Shown: positions 33,648 to 42,458, counted from the first letter of the stretch. The stretch: DNA of 64,000 bases from Pseudomonas huaxiensis (GCF_003231275.1 NZ_QKVL01000023.1:1-64000), one strand, 5' to 3'. The notes: generated by a model not told the origin, from the letters alone. Program-made: numbers and translations.

Positions 33648-34735
33648 GGCTGCACCCCGGCTTTACCGTTATCGGCGATTTCCACCAGCATGCCCGGGTG
33701 CAGCAACTGCCCGCCGCGCACCACCACCGACTCGCCACTTTCCAGGCCGTCGCTGACCACCACCTTGCCGGTGAGGTAGCGGCCGACGGTGACCTTTTGC
33801 AGACGTACCTTGTTGTCCTGATCCACCAGCCACACGGCGGGCTCGCGCAGGTCCTTGGTCAACGCCGACCACGGCAGTTCCACCCCTGGCCGTCCCCGTG
33901 GATTGCCAGTGGCGCTGACCGCCGAGCCCAGCTCCATCCCGGCCGGCACCTCGTCCAGGGCGATCTTCACTTGCACCGTGCCGCTCTGTGCCGACACCGT
34001 CGGCGTGACCTCGCGGACATGCCCCTTGGCCTGGATTTTCGGGTTATCGAGCAGGCTTACCGTGATCGACTCGGCGCTGGCCGGCGCCAGCAGCAGCGAC
34101 TCGTAGACGTTGAACACCGCATCGCGGCCGCCATCGCGGGCCAGGCTGAAAATCGGCACCGTCGCCTGCACCACCTGGCCGACCTCGGCCTGGCGCTCGG
34201 TGATCACCCCGGCCGCATCGGCCACCAGCGCGGTGTAGCTGAGTTGTTCCCTGGCATTGGCCAGTTGCGCCTCGGCGGCCTTCAGCGCGCTCTGGCTGCT
34301 GCGCAGTGCAGCTTCGGCGGAATCGTATTCGCTCTGGCTGGTGTAGCCCTTGGGCAGCAGCTTCTGCTGGCGCACAAAGGCGGCGGAACTCTGCGTCACC
34401 CGCGCCCGCGCCGCGAGGACTTCGGCATTGGCCGAATCGACACCGGTCTGCAGGTCTTTCGGATCAAGCCGCGCCAGCACCTGATTGGCGCTGACGTGGT
34501 CGCCAACATCGACCGTGCGGGAAATGATCTTGCCGCCGACCCGAAACGACAGGTCACTGTGCACCCGCGCCTGGACGTCGCCGGTCAGCGTCACCGCGGC
34601 GGCGAAATCACCAGGCTCGACCTTCTGCACCGCAACCCTGGGTCGTTGCGGCTCCACGGCAGGCTTCTCGCCACAGCCCGCCAACACGAGCATCAGGCCC
34701 ATGCAGCCGAGCGAATAAGAACGCGACCACTTCAT
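33644..34735 (-). CDS. RND efflux periplasmic adaptor lipoprotein, first copy (TriA-like)
   Basis: 363 residues from ATG 34735, preceded by AAGGAG; lipobox LVLAGC, anchor Cys21. Lipoyl halves VHSDLSFRVGGKIISRTVDVG and VADAAGVITERQAEVGQ flank an alpha-hairpin at about 95-170. First gene of the three-gene pump operon. The two adaptors share layout but little sequence, so they form a hetero-oligomeric adaptor ring rather than a recent duplication. Confidence 0.87.
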   Translation of the reverse strand: MKWSRSYSLGCMGLMLVLAGCGEKPAVEPQRPRVAVQKVEPGDFAAAVTLTGDVQARVHSDLSFRVGGKIISRTVDVGDHVSANQVLARLDPKDLQTGVDSANAEVLAARARVTQSSAAFVRQQKLLPKGYTSQSEYDSAEAALRSSQSALKAAEAQLANAREQLSYTALVADAAGVITERQAEVGQVVQATVPIFSLARDGGRDAVFNVYESLLLAPASAESITVSLLDNPKIQAKGHVREVTPTVSAQSGTVQVKIALDEVPAGMELGSAVSATGNPRGRPGVELPWSALTKDLREPAVWLVDQDNKVRLQKVTVGRYLTGKVVVSDGLESGESVVVRGGQLLHPGMLVEIADNGKAGVQP

Positions 34736-34907
34736 GCTGGCTCCTTGCATGCGCCGGTTCGACATGGTGAATGCGACTGTTAGCGTAGATCAGGGGTTCC
34801 CTAGCTGCTCACACAACAATCGGAACCGGCCTACATAATTCGTGAACAACGTCTAAAACCCTTTGAATAGACGATACTGCTCACCCAGTTTCCACGGGAC
34901 GCCTGTG

Positions 34908-36071
34908 ATGCTCACCACCCTCGCCGTCGCCAATTACCGCTCAATCAACCGCCTGGTGCTGCCCCTCGGTCGCCTGAACCTGATCACCGGGCCCAACGGC
35001 AGCGGCAAGTCCAACCTGTACAAGGCACTGCGCCTGCTGGCCGAAACCGCTCGCGGTGGCGTGGTCAATGCGCTGGCGGCGGAAGGCGGGCTGGAGTCGA
35101 CCTTCTGGGCCGGGCCCGAGCAGATCAGCCGGCGCATGAGCCGTGGCGAAGTGCCGATCGAGGGTGGGCCGCGCAAAGGGGTGAGGCGGCTTCGACTGGG
35201 CTTTGCCGGGGAAGATTTTGGTTACGCCATCGGCCTCGGCCTGCCGGAGCCGGACAGCCGCACGCAGTTTTTCCTCGACCCGCAGATCAAGCGCGAAAGC
35301 CTCTGGGCCGGCGAAAGCTACCGCCCGGCCAGCCTGCTGGTGGATCGCCAGGGGCCGATGATCAAGGCCCGCGAGGGACGCCAGTGGGACGTGCTGGCGC
35401 AGCATGTGTCCAGCGCTGACAGCCTGTTCGACCAGGTCGGCAACCTGCGTTCCTCGCCCGAGGTGCTGTACTTGCGCGAGCAGATCCGTGGCTGGCGCTT
35501 TTACGATCACCTGCGCACCGATGCCGGCGCCCCGGCGCGGCGCCCGCAACTGGGCACGCGCACGCCGGTGCTGCATCACGATGGGCGTGACCTGGCGGCG
35601 GCGTTGCAGACCATCCGTGAGGTGGGCGATCCCGAGGCGCTGCAGGCCACCATCGCTGACGCCTTTCCCGGCGCACGGCTCGGGATTGACGCGGTGCCGG
35701 GTGGCTTGTTCGCGGTGCAGTTTTATCAGGAAGGGTTGTTGCGACCGCTGAGTGCGGCAGAACTGTCGGACGGCACCTTGCGCTACCTGCTGCTGGTCGC
35801 GGCGCTACTGACGCCCCGGCCGCCGACCATGATGGTCCTCAACGAGCCGGAAACCAGCCTGCACCCGGACCTGATTCCGGCGCTGGCACGCTTGATCATC
35901 CGCGCGTCGCAGCACTGTCAGGTGTGGGTGGTGTCGCACTCTCCGGGGCTGATGGAAGCGCTGGAAGGCGATGCGAACTGCAATTCCATCGTGCTGGAAA
36001 AAGAACTGGGGCAGACCCGGGTGGTGGGTCAGGGGATGCTGGATGAGCCGGTGTGGCATTGGCCGGATTAG
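34908..36071 (+). CDS. AAA-family ATPase (RecF/OLD-like)
   Basis: 387 residues from ATG 34908. The N-terminus is RecF-like (LTTLAVANYRSINRLVLPLG, Walker A GPNGSGKSN at about 28-36); the C-terminal half has an ABC-type signature (ELSDGTLRYLLLVAALL), Walker B with MMVLNEPETSLHPDLIPAL and a final histidine switch (WVVSHSPGLMEAL). This ABC-like head without long coiled coil belongs to stand-alone AAA_21 ATPases of unclear role, sometimes linked to phage defence or DNA repair. No nuclease domain or partner gene is adjacent, so no function is assigned. Confidence 0.85.
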   Translation: MLTTLAVANYRSINRLVLPLGRLNLITGPNGSGKSNLYKALRLLAETARGGVVNALAAEGGLESTFWAGPEQISRRMSRGEVPIEGGPRKGVRRLRLGFAGEDFGYAIGLGLPEPDSRTQFFLDPQIKRESLWAGESYRPASLLVDRQGPMIKAREGRQWDVLAQHVSSADSLFDQVGNLRSSPEVLYLREQIRGWRFYDHLRTDAGAPARRPQLGTRTPVLHHDGRDLAAALQTIREVGDPEALQATIADAFPGARLGIDAVPGGLFAVQFYQEGLLRPLSAAELSDGTLRYLLLVAALLTPRPPTMMVLNEPETSLHPDLIPALARLIIRASQHCQVWVVSHSPGLMEALEGDANCNSIVLEKELGQTRVVGQGMLDEPVWHWPD

Positions 36072-36084
36072 GGGGTGGATTTGA

Positions 36085-36169
36085 GGGCCCTATCGCTGGC
36101 AAGCCAGCTCCCACAGGTCCGGTGTACACCATCCCCTGTGGGAGCCGGCTTGCCGGCGATGAGGCCCTC
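36085..36169. repeat. REP inverted pair (GTGGGAGCTGGCTTG type)
   Basis: GCTGGCAAGCCAGCTCCCAC at about 36095-36114 and its partner GTGGGAGCCGGCTTGCCGGC to about 36158, inside matching GGGCC(C/T)... outer flanks. Lies between convergent genes. Confidence 0.85.
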
Positions 36170-36186
36170 AACCCCACTGAATCAAA

Positions 36187-37068
36187 TCAACCCTGCCACT
36201 TGCCCCCTTCCACGATCACGCTTTCCGGCTTGGTGTCGTCACTCAGCTCTTTGCGCACGTATTGGTCATACAGCTTGAGCAGGAATTTCTCCTCGCCCAG
36301 GCGCGCCAGCTCGGTGTTGACCCAATCGCGCAGTTCGATATTGCCCTTCTTCACCGCCGGCGCGATCGGCGCTTCTTCACCGAGTTTTTCCGGCAGTACG
36401 CGGTAGCCCGGGTTCTGCTTGGACCAGCTGAACAGAATCAGGTTGTCCTGCGCGTAAGCATCGCCACGACCATTGGCCAGGGCCTGCAGCGACTCGCTGT
36501 TTTTCTCGAACTTGAGCAGTTTCCAGTCCGGGTGGTTCTTGGTCAGCCAGATGTCGGCGGTGGTGCCGGTGGTGACGATGGTGGTCTTGTCGGCCAGGTC
36601 ATCGAGCTTCTGCACGGCACTGCCGTCCGCTACCAGCGCCTGCACGGCAACACGCAGGTTGGGGTTGGTGAATTCCACCGCCTCCTTGCGCTCCGGGGTC
36701 ACGGTCATGTTAGCCAGGATCAGGTCGACCTTGTCGCTCTGCAGGAACGGAATGCGGCTGGCCGGCTCGACGGCGACGAACTCGACTTTGTTCTCATCAC
36801 CCAGCAGCGACTTGGCAAACGCCCGGCCGATATCGGTATCGAAGCCAACATAACGCCCGCTTTCATCGACGAAGCCGAACGGCGGTTTGTCGGTAAACAC
36901 GCCGACGATCAGCTTGTCGCGGGCCTTGATGGTTTCCAGGTAGCTGGTGGTGGCCGGCGCAGGCGTGGCGGCGGCAGGTTTTGGCGGCTCTTCGGCCTTG
37001 TTGCAGCCGGCCAGCAACGCCAGGCCGAGCAGTGACAGCAGCAGTTTCGAGGTTTTGGCAGTTTTCAT
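36187..37068 (-). CDS. Amino-acid-type ABC transporter substrate-binding lipoprotein
   Basis: 293 residues. Lipobox LALLAGC, anchor Cys22, then a Pro/Ala linker (PPKPAAATPAPATTS). Solute-binding family 3 blocks: LIVGVFTDKPPFGFVDESGRYVGFDTDIGRAFAK, ANMTVTPERKEAVEFTNPN and AYAQDNLILFSWSK. Binds a polar amino acid; the sulfur context suggests cysteine, cystine or a derivative, but the sequence alone does not say. It is the last gene of a permease-permease-ATPase-receptor operon and overlaps the ATPase stop by four bases. Confidence 0.87.
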   Translation of the reverse strand: MKTAKTSKLLLSLLGLALLAGCNKAEEPPKPAAATPAPATTSYLETIKARDKLIVGVFTDKPPFGFVDESGRYVGFDTDIGRAFAKSLLGDENKVEFVAVEPASRIPFLQSDKVDLILANMTVTPERKEAVEFTNPNLRVAVQALVADGSAVQKLDDLADKTTIVTTGTTADIWLTKNHPDWKLLKFEKNSESLQALANGRGDAYAQDNLILFSWSKQNPGYRVLPEKLGEEAPIAPAVKKGNIELRDWVNTELARLGEEKFLLKLYDQYVRKELSDDTKPESVIVEGGKWQG

Positions 37069-37838
37069 GACAGTTCCTTTTGAGGTCTCTCTGGCAGGCT
37101 TTCTACGAAGGAAAATTTCTCCAGGAACTGCTGCGCGCGTGCGGTCCGCGGGTTCGTAAAGAAGCTCTCGGGTGGACTCTGTTCAAGGATCCTGCCGGCC
37201 TCCATGAACACGATTCGGTCGGCCACCGCGCGGGCGAAGGCCATTTCGTGGGTAACGATAAGCAGGGTCATGCCGTCGCGGGCCAGGCCCTGGATCACCT
37301 GCAGCACTTCCTTGACCATTTCCGGGTCGAGGGCCGCGGTGACTTCGTCGAACAGCATTACCCGTGGGTTCATGCACAGCGAACGGACGATGGCGATGCG
37401 TTGCTGCTGGCCACCGGAAAGCTGGCGCGGGTAGGCATCGCGCTTGTCCAGCAGGCCGACCCGCGCCAGCAGCGCCTCGGCCTGGGCCAGGGTTTCGTGG
37501 CGCTCGCGCTTCTGCACCTTGAGCGGGCCCAGCAGCAGGTTTTCGATCACGCTCATGTGACCGAACAGGTGATAGCTCTGGAACACCATGCCGACCTGCT
37601 GGCGGATTTCGCGCCAGTCGGTCTTCGGGCTCAGCAGCTCGCGGCCTTCAAGCCGCAAGCTGCCGCTGTGGGCGCTTTCCAGACCGTTCAGGCAGCGCAG
37701 CAAGGTGCTCTTGCCGCAACCGCTGGGGCCAAGAATGACCACCACTTCGCCCGTCTCCACCGACAGGTCCACGTCCTTGAGCACCTGCTGCTCGCCGAAA
37801 AATTTGTTGAAGCCCTGAAACTCGATCAATGCGCTCAT
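37065..37838 (-). CDS. Amino-acid-type ABC transporter ATP-binding protein
   Basis: 257 residues. Walker A GPSGCGKST, Q-loop VFQSYHLFGHMSVIENLLLGP, signature LSGGQQQRIAIVRSL, Walker B VMLFDEVTAALDPEMV and switch VTHEMAFARAVADR. GlnQ/HisP class. The phrase FDEVTAALDPE (Val where most have Pro) is a mild variant seen in some transporters of this class. Coupled by four-base overlaps to permease and receptor genes. Confidence 0.9.
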   Translation of the reverse strand: MSALIEFQGFNKFFGEQQVLKDVDLSVETGEVVVILGPSGCGKSTLLRCLNGLESAHSGSLRLEGRELLSPKTDWREIRQQVGMVFQSYHLFGHMSVIENLLLGPLKVQKRERHETLAQAEALLARVGLLDKRDAYPRQLSGGQQQRIAIVRSLCMNPRVMLFDEVTAALDPEMVKEVLQVIQGLARDGMTLLIVTHEMAFARAVADRIVFMEAGRILEQSPPESFFTNPRTARAQQFLEKFSFVESLPERPQKELS

Positions 37839-38494
37839 GCGTGTGTCCAGCGTCGTTCCAGGGCCCTGGAGGCCGCCGAAAGCGGGTAGCAGATGAAGAA
37901 GAAAAACAGGAACAGCGCGCCGTAGATCAGTACCGATTCATAGGTGCGCTCGATGATCTGCTGGCCGACCTTGATCACATCCACCACACCGATCAGCACT
38001 GCCAGCGAGCTGGTCTTGATGATCCGCGTGTAGATGTTGATGGTCGGCGGAGTCATGCGCTTCAGCGCCTGGGGCAGCAGCACGTAACCGTACAACTGCC
38101 AGCCGGACAGGCCGATCGACAGCCCCGCCTCGCGCTGGCCACGGGGCAGCGACAGCAGCGCGCCGCGCACCACTTCACCGACCTCGCTGGCGCCCCACAG
38201 CGCCAGCACCAGCACCGCGCACCAGAAGCTCGGCAGGCTGATGCCGAGGAAGATCGGCAGCCCGAAGAACAACAGGTACAACCAGACCAGCACCGGAATG
38301 GCGCGAAACAGCTCCAGGTAAATACGCAGCAGCACGTTCACACTGCGCTTGCCGAGCGTCGCCAGCACGCCGTAAAGCACACCGCCCAGCGTCGCGAAAA
38401 CAATTCCCAACGCCGAAATTGACAGGGTTTGCGCGGCGCCCTTGCCCAGTTGCGGCAAAGACACCAGCAACAGCTCAAGACCCGAACTGGCCAT
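37835..38494 (-). CDS. Amino-acid-type ABC transporter permease 2
   Basis: 219 residues, HisMQ-type permease. Conserved ELFRAIPVLVWLYLLFFGLP and EAA loop GLSIGLSGWQLYGYVLLPQALKRM. About five helices. Begins within the last 20 bases of the other permease gene. With two different permeases the membrane core is a heterodimer, unlike the single-permease cystine system at 21.2 kb. Confidence 0.9.
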   Translation of the reverse strand: MASSGLELLLVSLPQLGKGAAQTLSISALGIVFATLGGVLYGVLATLGKRSVNVLLRIYLELFRAIPVLVWLYLLFFGLPIFLGISLPSFWCAVLVLALWGASEVGEVVRGALLSLPRGQREAGLSIGLSGWQLYGYVLLPQALKRMTPPTINIYTRIIKTSSLAVLIGVVDVIKVGQQIIERTYESVLIYGALFLFFFFICYPLSAASRALERRWTHA

Positions 38495-39140
38495 GTTGCA
38501 ACCTCCTTTCCAGGCGGCTGAGCAGCAGCGACAGTGGCAGGAACAGCAGGACGCAAATCAGCGTCATCACCGCGAGCATTTCGTAGGTCTTGTAGTAGAG
38601 GGCGATGTAGCTCTTGGTGGTGTAGAGAATTTCCGGCACCGCCACCGCCGAGACCACGGTGGTTTCCTTGAGCAGGAAAATGAAATTGGCGAACAGCGAC
38701 GGCAGGCTGAGGATGCCGGCCTGCGGCAGGATCACATGGCGCAGCAACTGGCCTTCGGAAAGGCCGATGGAGCGGCCCGATTCCAGTTGCGCCGCCGGCA
38801 CCGCCTCGACCCCAGCGCGCAGCACCTCGGTGAGGTAGGCGCCGCCGAGGAAGGTCATGGTAATGATCGCCGCAGCGAAGCCGGAGATTTTTACACCGAG
38901 CGTCGGCAGGGCGAAGTAGACGAAGAACAACTGGATCAGCAGCGGCGTGTTGCGGGCCAGCTCGACGTAGAGCGAAACCAGGCGGTGCAGGACCGGCGTG
39001 CGGAACAGCAGGATCGCCGCATTGATCACCGCAACCACCAGCGAGGTGGCGATAGCGATCAGGCCAACCTGCAGGGTCACGCCGACGGCTTTGAGAAACG
39101 CCGGCAAAGTGCTGAGGATGAAAGGGATATCGAAGGTCAT
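38475..39140 (-). CDS. Amino-acid-type ABC transporter permease 1
   Basis: 221 residues from ATG 39140 (MTFDIPFILSTLPAFLKAVGVTL), chosen because the sequence before it is hydrophilic and not family-like, although the ribosome-binding site is weak. Family blocks ELARNTPLLIQLFFVYFALP and EAA loop ESGRSIGLSEGQLLRHVILPQAG. First gene of the four-gene operon. Confidence 0.87.
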   Translation of the reverse strand: MTFDIPFILSTLPAFLKAVGVTLQVGLIAIATSLVVAVINAAILLFRTPVLHRLVSLYVELARNTPLLIQLFFVYFALPTLGVKISGFAAAIITMTFLGGAYLTEVLRAGVEAVPAAQLESGRSIGLSEGQLLRHVILPQAGILSLPSLFANFIFLLKETTVVSAVAVPEILYTTKSYIALYYKTYEMLAVMTLICVLLFLPLSLLLSRLERRLQHGQFGS

Positions 39141-39468
39141 GAACGCGGGGTCTTTTCCGAACCGGCCCGAGGGTAGACGGGCGGATGCTGACGACAAGTG
39201 CGAGGCGGGTAAGCCTCATTGGGAAAAGACTCTAAAGGTATAAAAATAATTATTTAAATACTTTTATCGAATATGAATATCACTGAAATCGCTGGGATGC
39301 TGAAACGGCGACCATCCTGTACGCCCTGGTCGAGAAGTATTTTCCTTCCGAATGAGCGTTTTCGCCGGCAATGAAAAAACCGCCGTTGGGGTAATGCCTG
39401 ACTGACAGGCATTACGCCGCAACGGCGGTTTTTACGATTCAGCTTCGGTTTCTTGGCGCCTCAGTACA
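39141..39468. other. Intergenic region: promoter of the amino-acid ABC operon and metQ2 terminator
   Basis: 328 bases. Near the operon is an AT-rich block (GTATAAAAATAATTATTTAAATAC, about 39238-39261 when read in two halves) resembling other sulfur promoters of the window. Farther on is the large terminator described separately. No gene seen. Confidence 0.55.
39374..39435. terminator. Strong bidirectional terminator after metQ2
   Basis: Nested perfect arms: AAAAAACCGCCGTTG ... CAACGGCGGTTTTT (about 39375-39388 with 39421-39434) outside GTAATGCCTG ... CAGGCATTAC. T-runs follow on both strands. It lies 34 bases past the metQ2 stop. Confidence 0.9.
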
Positions 39469-40254
39469 TCAGAACGCCGGCAGTACCGCGCCGCTGTACT
39501 TCTTCTCGATGAAGGTTTTCACCTCAGGCGAAGTCAGGGCCTTGGCCAGTTTCTGGATGGCGTCGCTGTCCTTGTTGTCCGGACGGGCCACCAGGAAGTT
39601 CACGTAAGGCGAGTCGCTGCCTTCGATCACCAGCGCGTCTTTCGCCGGGTTCAGACCGGCTTCCAGCGCGTAGTTGGTGTTGATCAGGTCCAGGTCCACC
39701 TGGTCCAGCACACGCGGCAGCATGGCGGATTCCAGTTCGCGGAATTTCAGTTTTTTCGGGTTCTCGGCGATGTCTTTCGGGGTCGCCAGGGCGTTCTTCG
39801 GATCCTTCAGGGTGATCAGGCCAGCCTTCTGCAACAGCAGCAGGGCGCGACCACTGTTGCTGCCCTCGTTCGGGATAGCCACGGTAGCGCCTTCCTTCAG
39901 CTCGCTCAGGCTCTTGACCTTCTTCGAGTAGCCACCGAACGGCTCGACGTGAACGCCGATCACGGTCACCAGGTTGGTGCCCTTACCTTCATTGAAGTTC
40001 TTCAGGTACGGCAGGGTCTGGAAGTAGTTGGCGTCCAGACGCTTCTGGTCAACCTGCACGTTGGGCTGCACGTAGTCGGTGAAGACTTTGATCTCCAGGT
40101 CCACACCTTCCTTGGCCAGGGTCGGCTTGATCAGTTCGAGGATCTCAGCGTGCGGAACCGGAGTCGCGGCGACCACCAGCTTTTCGCCGGCGTGGGCAAA
40201 ACCGGCAACCGACAGCGCGGCGGCCAAGGCAGTCATCAACAACGTCTTTTTCAT
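39469..40254 (-). CDS. metQ: MetQ/NlpA-family substrate-binding protein, second locus
   Basis: 261 residues with a signal peptide (TLLMTALAAALSVAGFAHAG) and no lipobox. Closer to classical MetQ than the 26.8-kb copy: VAATPVPHAEILELIKPTLAKEG, VQPNVQVDQKRLDANYFQTL, VEPFGGYSKKVKSL, GATVAIPNEGSNSGRALLLLQ and LINTNYALEAGLNP. It has no transporter genes of its own and a strong terminator right after it, so it probably feeds an existing MetNI complex. Downstream of the SfnR-like activator gene on the same strand. Confidence 0.9.
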   Translation of the reverse strand: MKKTLLMTALAAALSVAGFAHAGEKLVVAATPVPHAEILELIKPTLAKEGVDLEIKVFTDYVQPNVQVDQKRLDANYFQTLPYLKNFNEGKGTNLVTVIGVHVEPFGGYSKKVKSLSELKEGATVAIPNEGSNSGRALLLLQKAGLITLKDPKNALATPKDIAENPKKLKFRELESAMLPRVLDQVDLDLINTNYALEAGLNPAKDALVIEGSDSPYVNFLVARPDNKDSDAIQKLAKALTSPEVKTFIEKKYSGAVLPAF

Positions 40255-40429
40255 GTGCAGTCCTTATTGGTATCCGCGCCTCGTGGGCCTCGGTAAGTGT
40301 TGGTTGGCCGGGCCCGTATTGCCCGGCGTGAGGCGGACAATACCGAGATTTTTTATTCCGTAACAATATCTTTTGCTTAGCTGGTTATGCCTTTTTGTTC
40401 GCACCCCTTTATGCAGGATGCGCAACGCT
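40255..40429 (-). promoter_or_regulatory. Promoter region of metQ2
   Basis: 175 bases. An AT-rich core (GATTTTTTATTCCGTAACAA, about 40340-40359, then TATCTTTTGCTTAGC) probably holds the promoter and a sulfur-regulator site. No sigma-54 core was recognised, although a sigma-54 activator gene lies immediately upstream. Confidence 0.4.
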
Positions 40430-41371
40430 CTAGCCTGCGGCTTGCGTGAGGCGCAACAGCGTCTTCTCCAGCAGACTCTGCAACGCACGACGCTCCGCAG
40501 CGTCGCCCTGTTTGCTGATGTGCTCCAGCCGTTCGGCCAGCGCCGAAAGGGGCGTCGGCAGATTCAGGTGCTCCGGCAGGATCTCGTCACCGCTGCCCAG
40601 CAACAGGGCGAAGTGAATGACGTTCTCCAGCTCGCGGGTATTGCCCGGCCAGTCGTGCAGTTCCAATACCCGCTGCGCCGCCTCGCTCAGCAGCGGCACC
40701 GGCAGGTTCAGCCGCGGGCTGTAGATCCCGATGAAGTACTCGGCCAGCGGCAGGATGTCACCGACCCGCTCGCGCAAGGCCGGCAGTTCCAGGCGGCCTT
40801 CGTGCAGGTAATCGTACAAACGCGGATGGAAGCGCCCGGCCGCCACGGCCTGCGCCAGGTCGATGCTGGTGGCGGCGACCAGGCGCACGTCCACCGAATG
40901 AGCCTGCTGCGCGCCGACGCGGGTCACCTCGCGGTTCTCCAGTGCCGCCAACAGCTTGACCTGGATGGCTAGCGGCAGGTCGGCGATTTCATCGAGGTAG
41001 AGGGTTCCGCCGTTGGCCGAGCCAAACCAGCCGGCGCGGCTGCTGGCCGTGCCGCTGTGGGCCCCGGCGGCGTAGCCGAACAACTCGGCATCGGCGTAGG
41101 TCGGGCTGATCGCCCCGCAGTTGACCGAGACGAACAGGCCGCCGCGATCACTGGCGCGGTGGATCTGCCGGGCCAGCAATTCCTTGCCGGTACCGGTTTC
41201 GCCGCGGATCAGCACGGGTAGCGCCAGCGGCGCGAGAATCTCCAGCTCCTCGCGCAACTGGCGCGAACGCGGATCGACGAACACCAGCGCCTTGGCGCGG
41301 ATGCTCAGCGGGCTCTTGTCGAGTTCGGGGAAGGTCAGCAGCGGCTGGCCGAAAGTGTCTTGTGCAGTCAT
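40430..41371 (-). CDS. sfnR: SfnR-like sigma-54-dependent activator lacking a recognisable DNA-binding domain
   Basis: 313 residues. The AAA+ domain is clear: Walker A GETGTGKE (57-64), Walker B GGTLYLDE (121-128), sensor/arginine region (ALENREVTRVG, DVRLVAATSIDL, LPALRERVGDILPLAEYF, HDWPGNTRELENVIHFA). The sigma-54 contact loop, GAFTGA in most activators, reads GAHSGT (103-108). After about residue 290 there is no Fis-type helix-turn-helix; the protein stops at LLEKTLLRLTQAAG. There is no N-terminal receiver. SfnR/MsuR-type proteins activate sulfone and sulfonate genes in Pseudomonas, and the opening DTFGQPLLTFPELDKSPLS fits that group. Sequence beyond the stop does not restore a helix-turn-helix. 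Confidence 0.8.
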   Translation of the reverse strand: MTAQDTFGQPLLTFPELDKSPLSIRAKALVFVDPRSRQLREELEILAPLALPVLIRGETGTGKELLARQIHRASDRGGLFVSVNCGAISPTYADAELFGYAAGAHSGTASSRAGWFGSANGGTLYLDEIADLPLAIQVKLLAALENREVTRVGAQQAHSVDVRLVAATSIDLAQAVAAGRFHPRLYDYLHEGRLELPALRERVGDILPLAEYFIGIYSPRLNLPVPLLSEAAQRVLELHDWPGNTRELENVIHFALLLGSGDEILPEHLNLPTPLSALAERLEHISKQGDAAERRALQSLLEKTLLRLTQAAG

Positions 41372-41382
41372 GGCAAAACTCC

Positions 41383-41407
41383 CGCCCGGGCACTCCTGGC
41401 CCGGGCG
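41383..41407 (-). terminator. Hairpin just upstream of the sfnR-like start
   Basis: 8-bp GC stem CGCCCGGG/CCCGGGCG (41383-41390 with 41400-41407) located between the hydrolase stop and the activator start. No T-run follows on the minus strand (GGGAGTTTTGCC), so it may attenuate or occlude the GGGAG ribosome-binding site rather than terminate. Confidence 0.5.
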
Positions 41408-41440
41408 TTAAGCAGTAAAAAGAAAAAAGGTGCGGTGGAA

Positions 41441-42022
41441 TCAGGCGCGGCGAAGGGCGCCCTGTTCCAGACGGCTTTGCAGGCGGTACAGGTAGGCGAA
41501 ACCCTGTTCCCAACGGCGATGCCCGGATTTGACGTTGATGTGTCCGGCGCCACCGAGTACGCCGGCTTCGGCGCCCCAGGCGCGGGCCAGTTGCATCGCC
41601 CGTGGGGCGCTGACGGCCGGGTCGTTGTCCGAGGTGACCACCTGGCTCGGGAACGGCAGTTGTTGCATGGGAATCGGTGCGAAGTTACGCAGGGCCGGCG
41701 CGCAGGCGGGGCGTTCGACATCTGCCGGCGCTACCAGCAGCGCCCCGCGTACCCGGCGCAGCAATGCCGGGCTGGCCTGGGCGGCCCAGTGAGAAACCGT
41801 GATGCAACCGAGGCTGTGAGCAATCAGAATCACCGGCGCGTCGTCGGCGGCAATCGCCTGCTCCAGCGCGGCGACCCAATCCTCGCGCTTCGGCGTCAGC
41901 CAGTCGGCCTGCTCGACACGGGCGCTATTGGGCAGCGTGCTGTGCCAATGGCTTTGCCAGTGCTCGTCTGGCGAACCTTGCCAGCCGGGAACAATCAGGT
42001 AACGGATCGACTCGTTGCGCAT
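41441..42022 (-). CDS. RBBP9/YdeN-family alpha/beta hydrolase
   Basis: 193 residues from ATG 42022, behind GGAGG. Nucleophile elbow HSLGC (in ILIAHSLGCITVSHWAA, about 70-75), N-terminal YLIVPGWQGSPDEHWQSHW typical of the RBBP9 group, and a catalytic-histidine region GAGHINVKSG. Serine hydrolases of this family have poorly known substrates. It is upstream of and co-oriented with the sfnR-like activator, as is seen in some Pseudomonas sulfur loci, but a role in sulfur use is only contextual. Confidence 0.87.
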   Translation of the reverse strand: MRNESIRYLIVPGWQGSPDEHWQSHWHSTLPNSARVEQADWLTPKREDWVAALEQAIAADDAPVILIAHSLGCITVSHWAAQASPALLRRVRGALLVAPADVERPACAPALRNFAPIPMQQLPFPSQVVTSDNDPAVSAPRAMQLARAWGAEAGVLGGAGHINVKSGHRRWEQGFAYLYRLQSRLEQGALRRA

Positions 42023-42155
42023 GGGGAATTGCCTCCTGCTGCGGTTGCGTGCATGCCGGCAAGTATTAGCGCTGGGGTTATATCCGTAAAGGAATAAGAA
42101 GCTATTTGTTAATAACCAAAAATAGATAGGGACCGCCGTACGGCCCCGGTTGCGT

Positions 42156-42458
42156 TTAGTCGGCAGCTTGCTGCCATTCGGCCTTTTCCATGCCATCGAT
42201 CAGCGCATCTATCAGCGCCTTGGCGGCTTCCACGCCGTGCATCGCCAGCCAGACGAAGTTGGCTCGGCCGGCGTCTTGTCCGGTCGCTTCCTGGGCGGAG
42301 TAGTAGGCGCAGCGCAGGAACATTGAGGCGTGAACCAGGGTGCTGTGGGGGTCGATGCCGGCGTTGACGGAAAACAGCGGAGGGTGGTCGGCGGGGCATT
42401 CGCCGAAGTGGCGGGTGCAGGTGGGGGATAGGGGTGGGTCGGGGACTATTTTTTTCAT
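42156..42458 (-). CDS. DUF6124/DUF3077-type small protein
   Basis: 100 residues from ATG 42458 (MKKIVPDPPLSPT). The pattern FSVNAGIDPHSTLVHASMFLRCA ... ARANFVWLAMHGVEAAKALIDAL, here quoted in parts, matches the Pseudomonas family of about 100-residue proteins annotated DUF3077 or DUF6124, of unknown function and usually present in several copies. Mostly helical, no signal or membrane segment. It is preceded by an unusually structured leader (42475-42730). Confidence 0.8.
   Translation of the reverse strand: MKKIVPDPPLSPTCTRHFGECPADHPPLFSVNAGIDPHSTLVHASMFLRCAYYSAQEATGQDAGRANFVWLAMHGVEAAKALIDALIDGMEKAEWQQAAD

Noticed and set aside
36085..36169. CRISPR-like or phage attachment repeat
   Set aside because: The repeats are dispersed REP pairs in head-to-head form, not regularly spaced direct repeats, and no cas or integrase gene is near.
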